A stretch of 64,000 nt of DNA from Pullulanibacillus sp. KACC 23026. Its GTDB lineage: Bacteria; Bacillota; Bacilli; Bacillales; Sporolactobacillaceae. The position numbers and the translations under genes were made by a program. Each line of letters starts with the position of its first letter. Positions within the stretch are counted from its first letter, which is position 1. The notes beneath the pieces were generated by a model, which saw only the letters and a list, made by a program, of their open reading frames with translations, was not told the DNA's origin and searched no databases. The stretch lies in NCBI RefSeq assembly GCF_029094525.1, contig NZ_CP119107.1, forward strand, positions 1,550,001-1,614,000, written 5' to 3'. Of this stretch, positions 25,475 through 33,264 are shown piece after piece.

Positions 25475-25737
25475 TTACACCAAGATATGATTTAGAAATG
25501 GAAGATAGACGCTTATTTAGACAGGAGTATGCGGACTATTTAAAATCCATGCGTCAAGCGACCGGTCTTAGTCAAGAGCAGTTGAGTAAGCGACTAGAGG
25601 TTTCCTCTTCTGCATACGGGCAATATGAAGGAGGAATTGCTCTTCCTAGGCATCTAGTCGATTTCGACCTTAAGTTTAGGTACACCATTTACAGCGCGTT
25701 AAGACGAGCGAGGAAGGCGAGAGCTGATGCAATTTGA
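25462..25737 (+). CDS. XRE-family DNA-binding protein
   Basis: 91 residues with a helix-turn-helix at about residues 28-65 (TGLSQEQLSKRLEVSSSAYG) and a basic C-terminus. It overlaps the primase-helicase gene by 11 bases. Possibly a regulator of replication genes. Confidence 0.7.
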   Translation: MSRVVTPRYDLEMEDRRLFRQEYADYLKSMRQATGLSQEQLSKRLEVSSSAYGQYEGGIALPRHLVDFDLKFRYTIYSALRRARKARADAI

Positions 25738-28132
25738 TCGTTCCATAACCATCTCTGCCGCGGGTAGTCGAAAAGCGACCACGTGGCCAGCTCAAACGCT
25801 TTACTGGTCTCAATTCGTGGACAAGCTTCGGACAGCAGTGAGAGGTAACGAAACATTAGCGGAGTATATGAAGCTCCCCAAATCACAACAAGATGAATTA
25901 AAAGATGTCGGTGGGTTTGTCGGTGGATCCCTCGCGGGAAACCGAAGAAAAGCACACAGTGTCACAGGTCGAGATCTTATTACGCTCGACCTGGACAATA
26001 TTCCTGCAGGTGGTACGGATGATGTCCTGAGGCGGATCGAAGCACTAGGATGCGCCTACGTGACGTACAGCACGCGTAAGCACGATCCTAGCAGACCGCG
26101 GTTACGTGTGATTGCCCCGACCAGCCGAACTGCTACAGCGGACGAATACGAGCCGTTAGCCAGGAAGCTTGCTTCTTTAATTGGGATGAACTACGCCGAT
26201 CCGACTACATTCGAGTCTTCGCGTCTCATGTACTGGCCCTCGTGCTCTCGAGACAGCCAATACGTTTATCATTACGGGGATAAACCGTTTTTAGATGTCG
26301 ACGGGCTGTTAGCCACTTACGGAGATTGGCGGAACATTAGTGAGTGGCCAGAAGTACCAGGTATGACCCCGCATGCCCGATTAGCAGCCAAACAAGGCAA
26401 TCCGTTAGAAAAGCGCGGGGTGATCGGGGCATTTTGTCGGCAATATGATATTCCGATGGCCATTGAAACCTTTTTACCAGGCGTCTATACCTCGACAGAT
26501 GACGGAAGTGACCGTTACACGTTTGTGGGTGGTTCGACCGTAGGAGGAGCTGTGCTTTATGAAAACGGCCTTTTCCTTTATTCCCACCATGCGACAGATC
26601 CCTGTAGCGGCCGTCTTGTAAATGCATTTGATTTGGTCAGGCTGCATAAGTTTGGGGATCTCGACGATGAAGCGAAGCCCGATACACCTGTTAATAAGTT
26701 GCCGTCGTTTGTCCAGATGAACGCTTTCGCCTTGAGTGATGCAGGAGTTGGGGCGCTTCTAAATCAAGAACGATATGAGAAGGCTGTAGAAGATTTTGGC
26801 GAGCCAGTAGTTAACGTTCCAGCAGTTGAAGATGATCAGAGTTGGAGACAAAAGCTGCAATTCAACCCGAACACCGGATTATATTCAAAAACAACAGATA
26901 ATGTACTCGTTATCTTAGATAACGACCCCCTTTTAAAAGGAAAACTAGCTTTTGACGAATTTGCTAACCGAGGTCTTGTTCTGGGCCCTCTACCTTGGAA
27001 TCCTTCAGAAGAGAGAAGACAGTGGACGGATATTGACGATTCAGGTTTGCGTCATTTTCTTGAAAAAGCCTATGGCATTACGGGGAAAGAAAAGATACTT
27101 GATGCGGTGGCCCTATGCGCCCACAAGCATACTCTTAACGAGGTTAGAGAGTATTTAACCTCTCTGACTTGGGACGGAGTAAAACGCCTTGACACTATAA
27201 TTATTGATTACCTAGGAGCCGAGGATTCGGCTTATACAAGAGCTGTTACACGAAAAGCTATTGTTGCCATGATTGCGAGGGCTATGAATCCTGGATGCAA
27301 ATATGATTACATGCCAATCATAGCTGGACCACAGGGATTGGGAAAAAGTACATTTTTAAGCGTTCTAGGGCGTCGTTGGTACAGCGATTCTCTGCAGACT
27401 TTTGAGGGCAAAGAAGCGAGTGAAATGATACAAGGTGTTTGGCTGAATGAAGTCGGTGAATTAACAGGTATGACAAAATCAGAGACTAACTCCATTAAGC
27501 AATTTTTAAGCCGCAGAGAAGACATTTATCGGGAGCCGTTTGGAAGGCGTACAAAGGCTTTTCCACGGCAATGCGTGTTTTTCGGAACGACAAATGACAG
27601 TGAATTTTTAAAAGACCGAACTGGTAATCGGAGATTCTGGCCAATTGACACGGGGTTGATTCAACCAACAAAAAACGTTTTTTCGCAATTGGATCAAGAG
27701 GTGGATCAGATATTAGCTGAGGCATATGTCTTTTGGCAATTGGGGGAACCCCTTTATTTGTCTGGAGAAGCAGCTACGACGGCTAAAGAGCAACAGGAGA
27801 TCCACCAGGAGAGTAACCCTAAAGAAGGGATTATTCGTGAATTTGTGGAGAGACGTGTGCCAGTAGGTTGGGAGAAGAAGGGTATTGGTGATCGACGTCT
27901 ATATTGGTCGGCCGAGTTCGGGGCGTTCGAGGGCGAGACAGTGGAACGAGATCGCGTATGTGCAGCTGAAGTTTGGGTTGAGTGTTTTGGTACGGATATT
28001 AAGTACATGAAAAGAATGGATTCATTGGAGATCAACAGCATTCTAGCCGGTTTACCCGGATGGGAAAGGCATAAATCTACAATGCGTTTTGGCTGTTACG
28101 GAATCCAAAGAGGGTTCGTTAAAAAAGGGTAA
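25727..28132 (+). CDS. Primase-helicase with VapE/VirE (SF3-like) ATPase domain
   Basis: 801 residues. The N-terminal part (about 70-230) has a PrimPol-like pattern with LITLDLDN (catalytic aspartates) and SRPRLRVIAP. The C-terminal half is a virulence-associated-E-type helicase: Walker A AGPQGLGKSTFL, then GVWLNEVGELTGM as Walker B, and the sensor FFGTTNDSEFLKDRTGNRRFW. It is the replication initiator/helicase of the phage and sits directly before the iteron region at 28150-28400, the likely origin it acts on. Confidence 0.9.
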   Translation: MQFDRSITISAAGSRKATTWPAQTLYWSQFVDKLRTAVRGNETLAEYMKLPKSQQDELKDVGGFVGGSLAGNRRKAHSVTGRDLITLDLDNIPAGGTDDVLRRIEALGCAYVTYSTRKHDPSRPRLRVIAPTSRTATADEYEPLARKLASLIGMNYADPTTFESSRLMYWPSCSRDSQYVYHYGDKPFLDVDGLLATYGDWRNISEWPEVPGMTPHARLAAKQGNPLEKRGVIGAFCRQYDIPMAIETFLPGVYTSTDDGSDRYTFVGGSTVGGAVLYENGLFLYSHHATDPCSGRLVNAFDLVRLHKFGDLDDEAKPDTPVNKLPSFVQMNAFALSDAGVGALLNQERYEKAVEDFGEPVVNVPAVEDDQSWRQKLQFNPNTGLYSKTTDNVLVILDNDPLLKGKLAFDEFANRGLVLGPLPWNPSEERRQWTDIDDSGLRHFLEKAYGITGKEKILDAVALCAHKHTLNEVREYLTSLTWDGVKRLDTIIIDYLGAEDSAYTRAVTRKAIVAMIARAMNPGCKYDYMPIIAGPQGLGKSTFLSVLGRRWYSDSLQTFEGKEASEMIQGVWLNEVGELTGMTKSETNSIKQFLSRREDIYREPFGRRTKAFPRQCVFFGTTNDSEFLKDRTGNRRFWPIDTGLIQPTKNVFSQLDQEVDQILAEAYVFWQLGEPLYLSGEAATTAKEQQEIHQESNPKEGIIREFVERRVPVGWEKKGIGDRRLYWSAEFGAFEGETVERDRVCAAEVWVECFGTDIKYMKRMDSLEINSILAGLPGWERHKSTMRFGCYGIQRGFVKKG

Positions 28133-28149
28133 ACGGGCTGGAAAACCCC

Positions 28150-28400
28150 TCAAAAATTTGTAAACTTTCTTTGTAAACCAAGTCATTTTGTAAACTTTCT
28201 CTTGTAAACTAAGTAAACTTTAAAAAAGAGAAAGTTTACAAGAAAGTTTACGGCTAAACCCTTGATATATCTATATTATTTATATTTGTAAACCTTGTAA
28301 ACTAAGTATATATAAGTAAATAAGAAATAAAGGAATTAGGCGTGTACATATACACCTAATACGCCTAACGCGCCTAATTATATATACGTATAGGGAAAAA
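28150..28400. other. Candidate phage replication origin with iterons
   Basis: This gene-free, AT-rich stretch has seven GTAAAC copies (28160, 28173, 28190, 28204, 28213, 28288, 28297) and two inverted GTTTAC copies (28234, 28246). A perfect 14-bp inverted repeat pairs 28188-28201 with 28228-28241. Further right, AATTAGGCG (28334-28342) is inverted at 28371-28379 with extra GCCTAA copies between. Iterons beside the helicase gene are typical of an origin. Confidence 0.65.
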
Positions 28401-28437
28401 GGCCCACTTTGTTTGCAAGAATTTTGGAGGTTTGAAA

Positions 28438-28734
28438 ATGCGAGAGCGTGACATAGAGACGTACTTACGTGACCAGGTTAAAAAAGCGGGAGGCAGGGCA
28501 TACAAGTTTGAAAGTCCTGGAAATGATGGAGTGCCAGACAGAATTGTGATTTTCCCCGGAAACCGAATTTACTTTGTGGAGTTAAAAGCGCCTGGTAAAA
28601 AACCAAGGCCATTACAAGTCAAACAGATCAACGATTTAAAACAGTTTGGTTGCATAGTCCGAGTGATCGACAGCAAGGAAGGCGTGGATGAATTTATAAA
28701 AATTACCAAGCTTGAAACGGAGCTTTTGAAATGA
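28438..28734 (+). CDS. VRR-NUC domain nuclease
   Basis: 98 residues, a stand-alone VRR-NUC (PD-(D/E)XK) nuclease: GVPDRIVIFPGNRIYFVELK supplies the catalytic PD and E-x-K. GGAGG is nine bases from ATG 28438. Such nucleases normally sit immediately before an SNF2-type helicase in phage genomes; here an HNH gene lies between. Confidence 0.9.
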   Translation: MRERDIETYLRDQVKKAGGRAYKFESPGNDGVPDRIVIFPGNRIYFVELKAPGKKPRPLQVKQINDLKQFGCIVRVIDSKEGVDEFIKITKLETELLK

Positions 28735-28744
28735 ATTTAAAAAA

Positions 28745-28765
28745 GAGAATCGAGGTGATGCCATC
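28745..28765 (+). repeat. Direct repeat flanking the HNH gene, left copy
   Basis: Twenty-one bases centred on GAGGTGATGCC recur at 29258-29278 with two mismatches. Both copies carry a ribosome site: the left serves the HNH gene and the right the SNF2 helicase gene. Confidence 0.8.
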
Positions 28766-28766
28766 C

Positions 28767-29282
28767 ATGACTAATCGGAAAGAAATTAAAGGTTTTGAGG
28801 GATTATATGCGGATGATACTTCAGGAAACGTTTGGTCTTTGAAACATGATGCCCATAGGCGTAAAAAGAAATTGAAACCGTATGTTAACACAGGGGGTTA
28901 CCTCAGAGTAAATTTATATGACGAGAATAGTAAGGTCAGCAAGTGCTATGTCCATAGACTTGTTGCCCAAGCGTTTATTCCAAACCCTTTCGATCTCCCA
29001 GATGTGAACCACATCAGTGCAAACAAAAGTGACAATACTCTAAGCAATCTAGAATGGTGCGATGCCAAATACAACATTGCTGAATCACGAAGATTGGGTT
29101 TACAGAGCGATAAGAACGTCAAGGCATTTTCTATTATCACAGGAGAAATAAGAAATTACGAACGTATAAAAGACGCGGCTACCGATATTGCAGGTAAGCA
29201 TTGGGCTTTCGGGTATTTGAGAAAAAGACATGGAGACAGGTTTTATTACAGAGAGTGGAGAATAGAGGTGATGCCTTCGTGA
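28767..29282 (+). CDS. NUMOD4-HNH homing-type endonuclease
   Basis: 171 residues from ATG 28767, behind GAGGTGAT. The N-terminal NUMOD4 motif is KEIKGFEGLYADDTSGNVWS, and the HNH core is VHRLVAQAFIPNP and DVNHISANKSDNTLSNLEW. A C-terminal NUMOD1-like DNA-binding part follows (VKAFSIITGEIRNYERIKDA). Proteins of this kind are free-standing homing endonucleases. It is inserted between VRR-NUC and the SNF2 helicase, flanked by a 21-bp direct repeat, and its stop overlaps the helicase start (TGATG). Confidence 0.88.
   Translation: MTNRKEIKGFEGLYADDTSGNVWSLKHDAHRRKKKLKPYVNTGGYLRVNLYDENSKVSKCYVHRLVAQAFIPNPFDLPDVNHISANKSDNTLSNLEWCDAKYNIAESRRLGLQSDKNVKAFSIITGEIRNYERIKDAATDIAGKHWAFGYLRKRHGDRFYYREWRIEVMPS
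29258..29278 (+). repeat. Direct repeat flanking the HNH gene, right copy
   Basis: Matches 28745-28765 at 19 of 21 positions. It encodes the last residues RIEVMPS of the HNH protein and provides the ribosome site of the helicase gene. Confidence 0.8.
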
Positions 29283-30669
29283 TGTTCAAACCGCACGACT
29301 ACCAGCGATTTTGTATTGAAAAAGTTATAAATACACCAGCTTTAGGTCTGCTTTTGGACATGGGTTAGGTTTAGGCAAAACAGTTATCACGCTTACAGCT
29401 ATTAACGATTTGAAATATAACCGATTTGCTGTAAATAAGGTTTTGGTGATCGCCCCGAAGAAAGTAGCTGAAAGCACCTGGGCTAGAGAAGCAGAAAAAT
29501 GGGATCATCTGCAGCTTCTGAGATTTTCAACCGTTCTTGGATCTCAAACTAAACGGATTAGAGCTTTGAACACACCAGCTGACATCTACATCGTGAATAG
29601 GGAGAACGTGTCCTGGCTAGTCGAGTATTATAAAAATTCTTGGCCATTTGACATGGTGATCGTAGACGAGTTTAGCAGTTTTAAAAATAACAAAGCCAAG
29701 AGATTTAAAGCCTTGAAGAATGTAAGACCTCACATCAAACGGATTGTCGGATTAACTGGAACACCTGCACCAAACGGTTTGTTGGATTTGTGGGCCCAGG
29801 TTTACTTGTTAGATGGCGGGCAACGATTAGGAAAAACCATAACAGGCTTTCGTGAGCGTTACTTTGAACCGGATCAAAGGAGTCGAGATCGAATCTTCAG
29901 CTATGCACCAAAAGAAGGAGCTGACAATCGGATCCAACAGTTGATCGGAGATATCTGTGTCAGCATGAAAGCTGAGGACTACTTAGAGCTTCCTGATGTC
30001 ACAACGAATACCATTCATGTTGTTTTGGACGATAAAGCCAAAAAGTCTTACGAGAAGCTAGAACGTGAGATGCTTCTCCAGGTGGATGAGTCGACGATCG
30101 ATGCAGGGTCAGCAGCCGTTTTAACGAATAAGTTGCTGCAGTTATGCAACGGGGCTGTGTATGATGAGGATCGTAAGATCGTGGAAATACATGATAACAA
30201 GATTGAGGCGTTTAAGGAGTTGGTTGAAGGATTGAACGGAAAGCCGGCTTTAGTCTTTTACAACTTTCAGCATGATAAAGAGCGAATCCTTACCGCTTTG
30301 GCTAAATCAGGTTTACGAGTCCGAGAACTAAAAACGCCACAGGATGAAACGGATTGGAATAATAAGCAGATTGATATATTACTAGCCCATCCTGCTTCTG
30401 CGGCCTATGGGTTGAACTTGCAACAGGGAGGGAATCACGTCATTTGGTTCGGGTTGAATTGGAGCCTGGAGTTATATCAGCAGGCTAATAAACGGCTGCA
30501 TCGACAAGGGCAAACAGAGAAAGTTATTATCCACCACCTAACCGTATCTGGAGGTGTCGACGAAGATGTCGTCGCAGCACTAGAAAGCAAGACAAGCACC
30601 CAAGACCAGTTAATGGCGAGCTTGAAAGCAAGGATTGAACGGATCCATGAAGAAGAGGTGACACGATGA
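29282..30669 (+). pseudogene. SNF2-family DEAD/DEAH helicase, frameshifted at Walker A
   Basis: The frame from ATG 29282 begins MFKPHDYQRF and reads LLLDMG, then meets TAG at 29366-29368. Five bases further on, the sequence resumes GLGKTVITLTAI in another frame and continues to 30669 with DEFSSFKN (motif II), GLTGTPAPNG (motif III), and the SNF2 C-terminal lobe (NWSLELYQQANKRLHRQGQT, motif VI). A five-base duplication, GGTTA within GGGTTAGGTTTAGG, explains the break exactly. Restart at 29410 would lack the Walker A lysine, so the product is probably inactive unless this is a sequencing error or frameshifting occurs. It normally partners VRR-NUC. Confidence 0.88.
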
Positions 30670-31094
30670 CGACTTCCACAAAACTGAGAAAAGCAACGTT
30701 TAAACACATAGAATCCGAGCTTTATAATTACCATGAGACATTGAGCGAAATTGAGAGATTAAAGAATGATATTATCCATGGATCTGATTCAAGCGATGAG
30801 AATGTTGGCGGCGGTCGAAGCAGTGAACCAGGTAGACCGACGGAACGGATCGCAACAAGATTGACGACGCATAAGCGACTAAACCAACTTGAAGAGATAG
30901 CTAATGCGATTCAGAAGGTATTTACGAATCTCACTGACCAGCAGCAAAAGATGGTTAAGTTAAAATATTGGACAAGGCCCCAAACCAAAACCTGGGACGG
31001 GATTGCAGAAGAAATACCCGTTAACCGAGCGACAGCAATCAGATGGCGAGATACAATGGTCAATACAATAGCCGAGATATTGGGATGGAGATAG
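30666..31094 (+). CDS. RinA/ArpU-like late transcription regulator
   Basis: 142 residues: an N-terminal helical part, a Gly/Ser/Glu-rich linker, and a sigma-region-4-like helix-turn-helix at the C-terminus (LTDQQQKMVKLKYW then WDGIAEEIPVNRATAIRWRD). Its place, last before the packaging genes, is that of RinA-type activators, which in staphylococcal phages switch on the late operon. It overlaps the SNF2 gene by ATGA. Confidence 0.78.
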   Translation: MTTSTKLRKATFKHIESELYNYHETLSEIERLKNDIIHGSDSSDENVGGGRSSEPGRPTERIATRLTTHKRLNQLEEIANAIQKVFTNLTDQQQKMVKLKYWTRPQTKTWDGIAEEIPVNRATAIRWRDTMVNTIAEILGWR

Positions 31095-31113
31095 ACCGAT
31101 ATTGTGAAGTAAG
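31094..31113 (+). repeat. Dispersed leader element, copy 5
   Basis: GACCGATATTGTGAAGTAAG starts at the stop codon of the RinA-like gene and precedes the candidate late promoter. Confidence 0.55.
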
Positions 31114-31115
31114 TG

Positions 31116-31145
31116 TTCTTTGAAAATTTAATAATACGGTATAAT
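31116..31145 (+). promoter_or_regulatory. Candidate late promoter
   Basis: A perfect TATAAT (31140-31145) has only a poor -35 (TTCTTT at 31116-31121, 18-base spacing). A good -10 with a weak -35 right after a RinA-like gene fits an activator-dependent late promoter. Confidence 0.45.
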
Positions 31146-31172
31146 AAAATCATACTCTGAGGGGTGATGACT

Positions 31173-31364
31173 TTGGAAGGTAAATGGACCTACAAACATA
31201 CTTATTCTGATGAATGGACGCGTGAGTTATACAATTCTAAAGAAGAAGCCTTTCATGCTGCCAAGAACTTTTTTGGCAAAGATTTCAGTATAGGGAAATT
31301 AAGAAAAAGCAAAAAGGGACTTGAGTATTTTGTAGAAGATATAATTGAATTTACTGGTGTTTGA
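31173..31364 (+). CDS. Small phage protein, unknown
   Basis: 63 residues, basic, rich in aromatic residues (LEGKWTYKHTYSDEWTREL). The TTG start is best placed relative to GAGGGGTGA; ATG 31167 lies within the ribosome site. No family recognised. Confidence 0.5.
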   Translation: MEGKWTYKHTYSDEWTRELYNSKEEAFHAAKNFFGKDFSIGKLRKSKKGLEYFVEDIIEFTGV

Positions 31365-31497
31365 TCCATAACAGACGGTATTTTTTATTGGGAATTCGAG
31401 AAAGTTGCGACTATAATGCGACTTTTGACGTCACTAATCGTGATATTATGATAGTGTCCCATATTTGGCGTCAGGTTCTCCCCCATCTTCATTTTTT

Positions 31498-31525
31498 AGC
31501 ACTCACATTTGTGGGTGCTATTTTT
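31498..31525 (+). terminator. Intrinsic terminator
   Basis: AGCACTCAC (31498-31506) pairs with GTGGGTGCT (31511-31519), one wobble, loop ATTT, followed by ATTTTTATT. Confidence 0.75.
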
Positions 31526-31551
31526 ATTGGTAATCGTTATGAGGTGAGTTT

Positions 31552-31686
31552 ATGGGTAAATCCAAACGTAAGAAGAGGCCCAAAGGATCTACAACAGAGA
31601 AGCTATCTCATCGAGATCTGGTTGAATTAATGGGGATGAATAGAGACCGATACGAGCGAAGGAATGGAGCTGTGAGACGGAAATGA
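31552..31686 (+). CDS. Small Lys/Arg-rich phage protein before packaging genes
   Basis: 44 residues beginning MGKSKRKKRPKGSTTEKL and containing LVELMGMNRDRYERRNG. GAGGTGAG precedes the start and the stop overlaps the next ATG. Very similar tiny proteins occur before HNH/terminase genes in Gram-positive siphophages; role unknown. Confidence 0.7.
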   Translation: MGKSKRKKRPKGSTTEKLSHRDLVELMGMNRDRYERRNGAVRRK

Positions 31687-32219
31687 AAAGGGATTTTCAG
31701 GACTGTATTAACTATATTAAAGAAAAGTACAATATTGATCCGACGTATTGGACAGTTAATAAGGTGAGGGATTTTATTGATCATGACCCTGGATTTTCAG
31801 CAATTTCACCAACAACTGAAGATAAAATGAAAACTTATCATGCCACTTTTGAATGCGTTTGTTGCGGGCATAAAGAAAAATTAGATTTCAAAACGAAAGA
31901 AGATTATCTTGAAATAATTAGTTGTCCAAAGTGTAACGGTGTTTTCGTGGATATTTATAAGAAGCATAAGTATGTAAATCATTCCGAAAAAAAGAATAAT
32001 CCATTTCCTTTATTAAGAATCGAGTTAGACGATATCAATTCAGTTCCTAAGATTTTTTATAAAGGTGAAGAGATTAATGGCTTAGTTAAGGTTGGAATCG
32101 ATTGGTCTACAAATACCGATAAGGGTATAAAACCAACCCATATTAGGATTGAGCATGTCGAAGATGAATCTAATATCAAAGTAATTGAACATAATCCGGA
32201 GTATGATCTGAATGCCTAA
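31683..32219 (+). CDS. Phage protein with zinc knuckle, unknown
   Basis: 178 residues. A Cys4 ribbon is visible as CVCC (about residue 58) and CPKC (about residue 81); the C-terminal half is beta-like and acidic. It overlaps both neighbours and lies just before the packaging HNH gene. Confidence 0.6.
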   Translation: MKRDFQDCINYIKEKYNIDPTYWTVNKVRDFIDHDPGFSAISPTTEDKMKTYHATFECVCCGHKEKLDFKTKEDYLEIISCPKCNGVFVDIYKKHKYVNHSEKKNNPFPLLRIELDDINSVPKIFYKGEEINGLVKVGIDWSTNTDKGIKPTHIRIEHVEDESNIKVIEHNPEYDLNA

Positions 32220-32577
32220 TAAACCTAAACGACCTTGCAATAAACCAGGCTGCAATGCTTTAACCTCTGAAGGCTATTGCCCTAATCACAAGAAAGCAGT
32301 TCGGAATAATAACCGACGTTCTCCACGAGGAAAAGGATACACTTCAAGATGGGATAAATATTCCATACGATTTAGGAAAGCGAATCCCTTGTGTGTCATG
32401 TGTCTGAAAGATGGACGGTTAGAACCAAGCCGACATACGGATCACATCAAGCCTGTATCGGGTCCTAATGATCCGTTGTTCTGGGATCCTAATAATCACC
32501 AAGCCCTATGCGTGTCCTGCCATAGCACGAAGACAGCCAAAGAGGACGGCGGGTTTGGGCGCAGAAAGAAACGATAA
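32212..32577 (+). CDS. HNH endonuclease of the packaging module
   Basis: 121 residues. The HNH core is ANPLCVMC, RHTDHIKPVSGP and NHQALCVSCHSTKT, with the two CxxC zinc pairs. Such HNH proteins lie next to terminase genes in HK97-type phages and assist the terminase in specific cleavage and genome packaging. An additional N-terminal Cys/His knuckle (CNKPGCNALTSEGYCPNH) is present. Confidence 0.9.
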   Translation: MPNKPKRPCNKPGCNALTSEGYCPNHKKAVRNNNRRSPRGKGYTSRWDKYSIRFRKANPLCVMCLKDGRLEPSRHTDHIKPVSGPNDPLFWDPNNHQALCVSCHSTKTAKEDGGFGRRKKR

Positions 32578-32760
32578 TTGTCGACAAACCTAATGAATTT
32601 CGACAAAATAAAACATTTTTTCAGCTTTTCGTGTCGAATAATGTAGGTAGGGGGGTCGAAATTTCGACAAAAGATATACGTTTGGAACGTTAGCCCACCT
32701 TCACAGAAATTTTATTCCCAAAATGAAACTTTTTGGGCCAGGCCATCATCAAGAACTTTT
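32578..32760. other. Gap upstream of terminase, possible cos region
   Basis: This gap between HNH and terS carries several TCGACAAA-type repeats (32581, about 32599, 32664), a 12-bp palindrome TCGAAATTTCGA (32656-32667) and a run of six G residues (32650-32655) directly before it. A G-rich block and symmetric repeats between HNH and terS suggest a cohesive-end site; no cleavage point can be deduced. Confidence 0.4.
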
Positions 32761-32775
32761 TAAGGAGGTGTGATC

Positions 32776-33264
32776 ATGGCAGGACGAGGTAGCAAACCTG
32801 TTCAGCTTATCCAGCTGGAAGGAAAAAGTCATCGAACCAAAAAAGAATTAGAACATCGAAAGAAAATGGAAAAAGCTCTTTACACTGGGACAAGCTTTAA
32901 AGAGTCTCCTGCAGTTAAGAATGATCCCATTGCCCATAAAGAGTTTTTGAGGTTGAAAAAACTCTATAAGAGCATTGAGTATGTGGACGGGTTAGACGAA
33001 CGGATTATCAACCGTTATTGTATGCTCGTTTCTCAGGAAGCTGCTCTTCAAGAAATGATCGATACGGCAAAACACAACGTTGAAAAAGTTGAGTTATACA
33101 AAGAGATCAATAAGACTAGGGATGCAATGCTTAAGTTAGAGGATAGACTGTTTCTCAACCCAACCGCAAGGGTTAAATCGATTCCTAAGAACCCCTCCGA
33201 TGATGGTAAAAAGTCAGCTATGTCAGAGTTCTTAAAGAAACGAGCTGGTGGACATGGCCCATGA
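32776..33264 (+). CDS. terS: Terminase small subunit, P27 family
   Basis: 162 residues from ATG 32776, seven bases after AGGAGG. MAGRGSKPVQLIQLEGKSHR is the typical P27-family opening and the rest is a helical DNA-recognition and oligomerisation domain. It recognises the packaging site and recruits TerL, whose gene overlaps its end. Confidence 0.9.
   Translation: MAGRGSKPVQLIQLEGKSHRTKKELEHRKKMEKALYTGTSFKESPAVKNDPIAHKEFLRLKKLYKSIEYVDGLDERIINRYCMLVSQEAALQEMIDTAKHNVEKVELYKEINKTRDAMLKLEDRLFLNPTARVKSIPKNPSDDGKKSAMSEFLKKRAGGHGP

Noticed and set aside
31361-31630. 89-codon + strand frame after the late promoter
   Set aside because: It runs through the terminator at 31498-31525 and overlaps the better-supported 44-residue gene in another frame.
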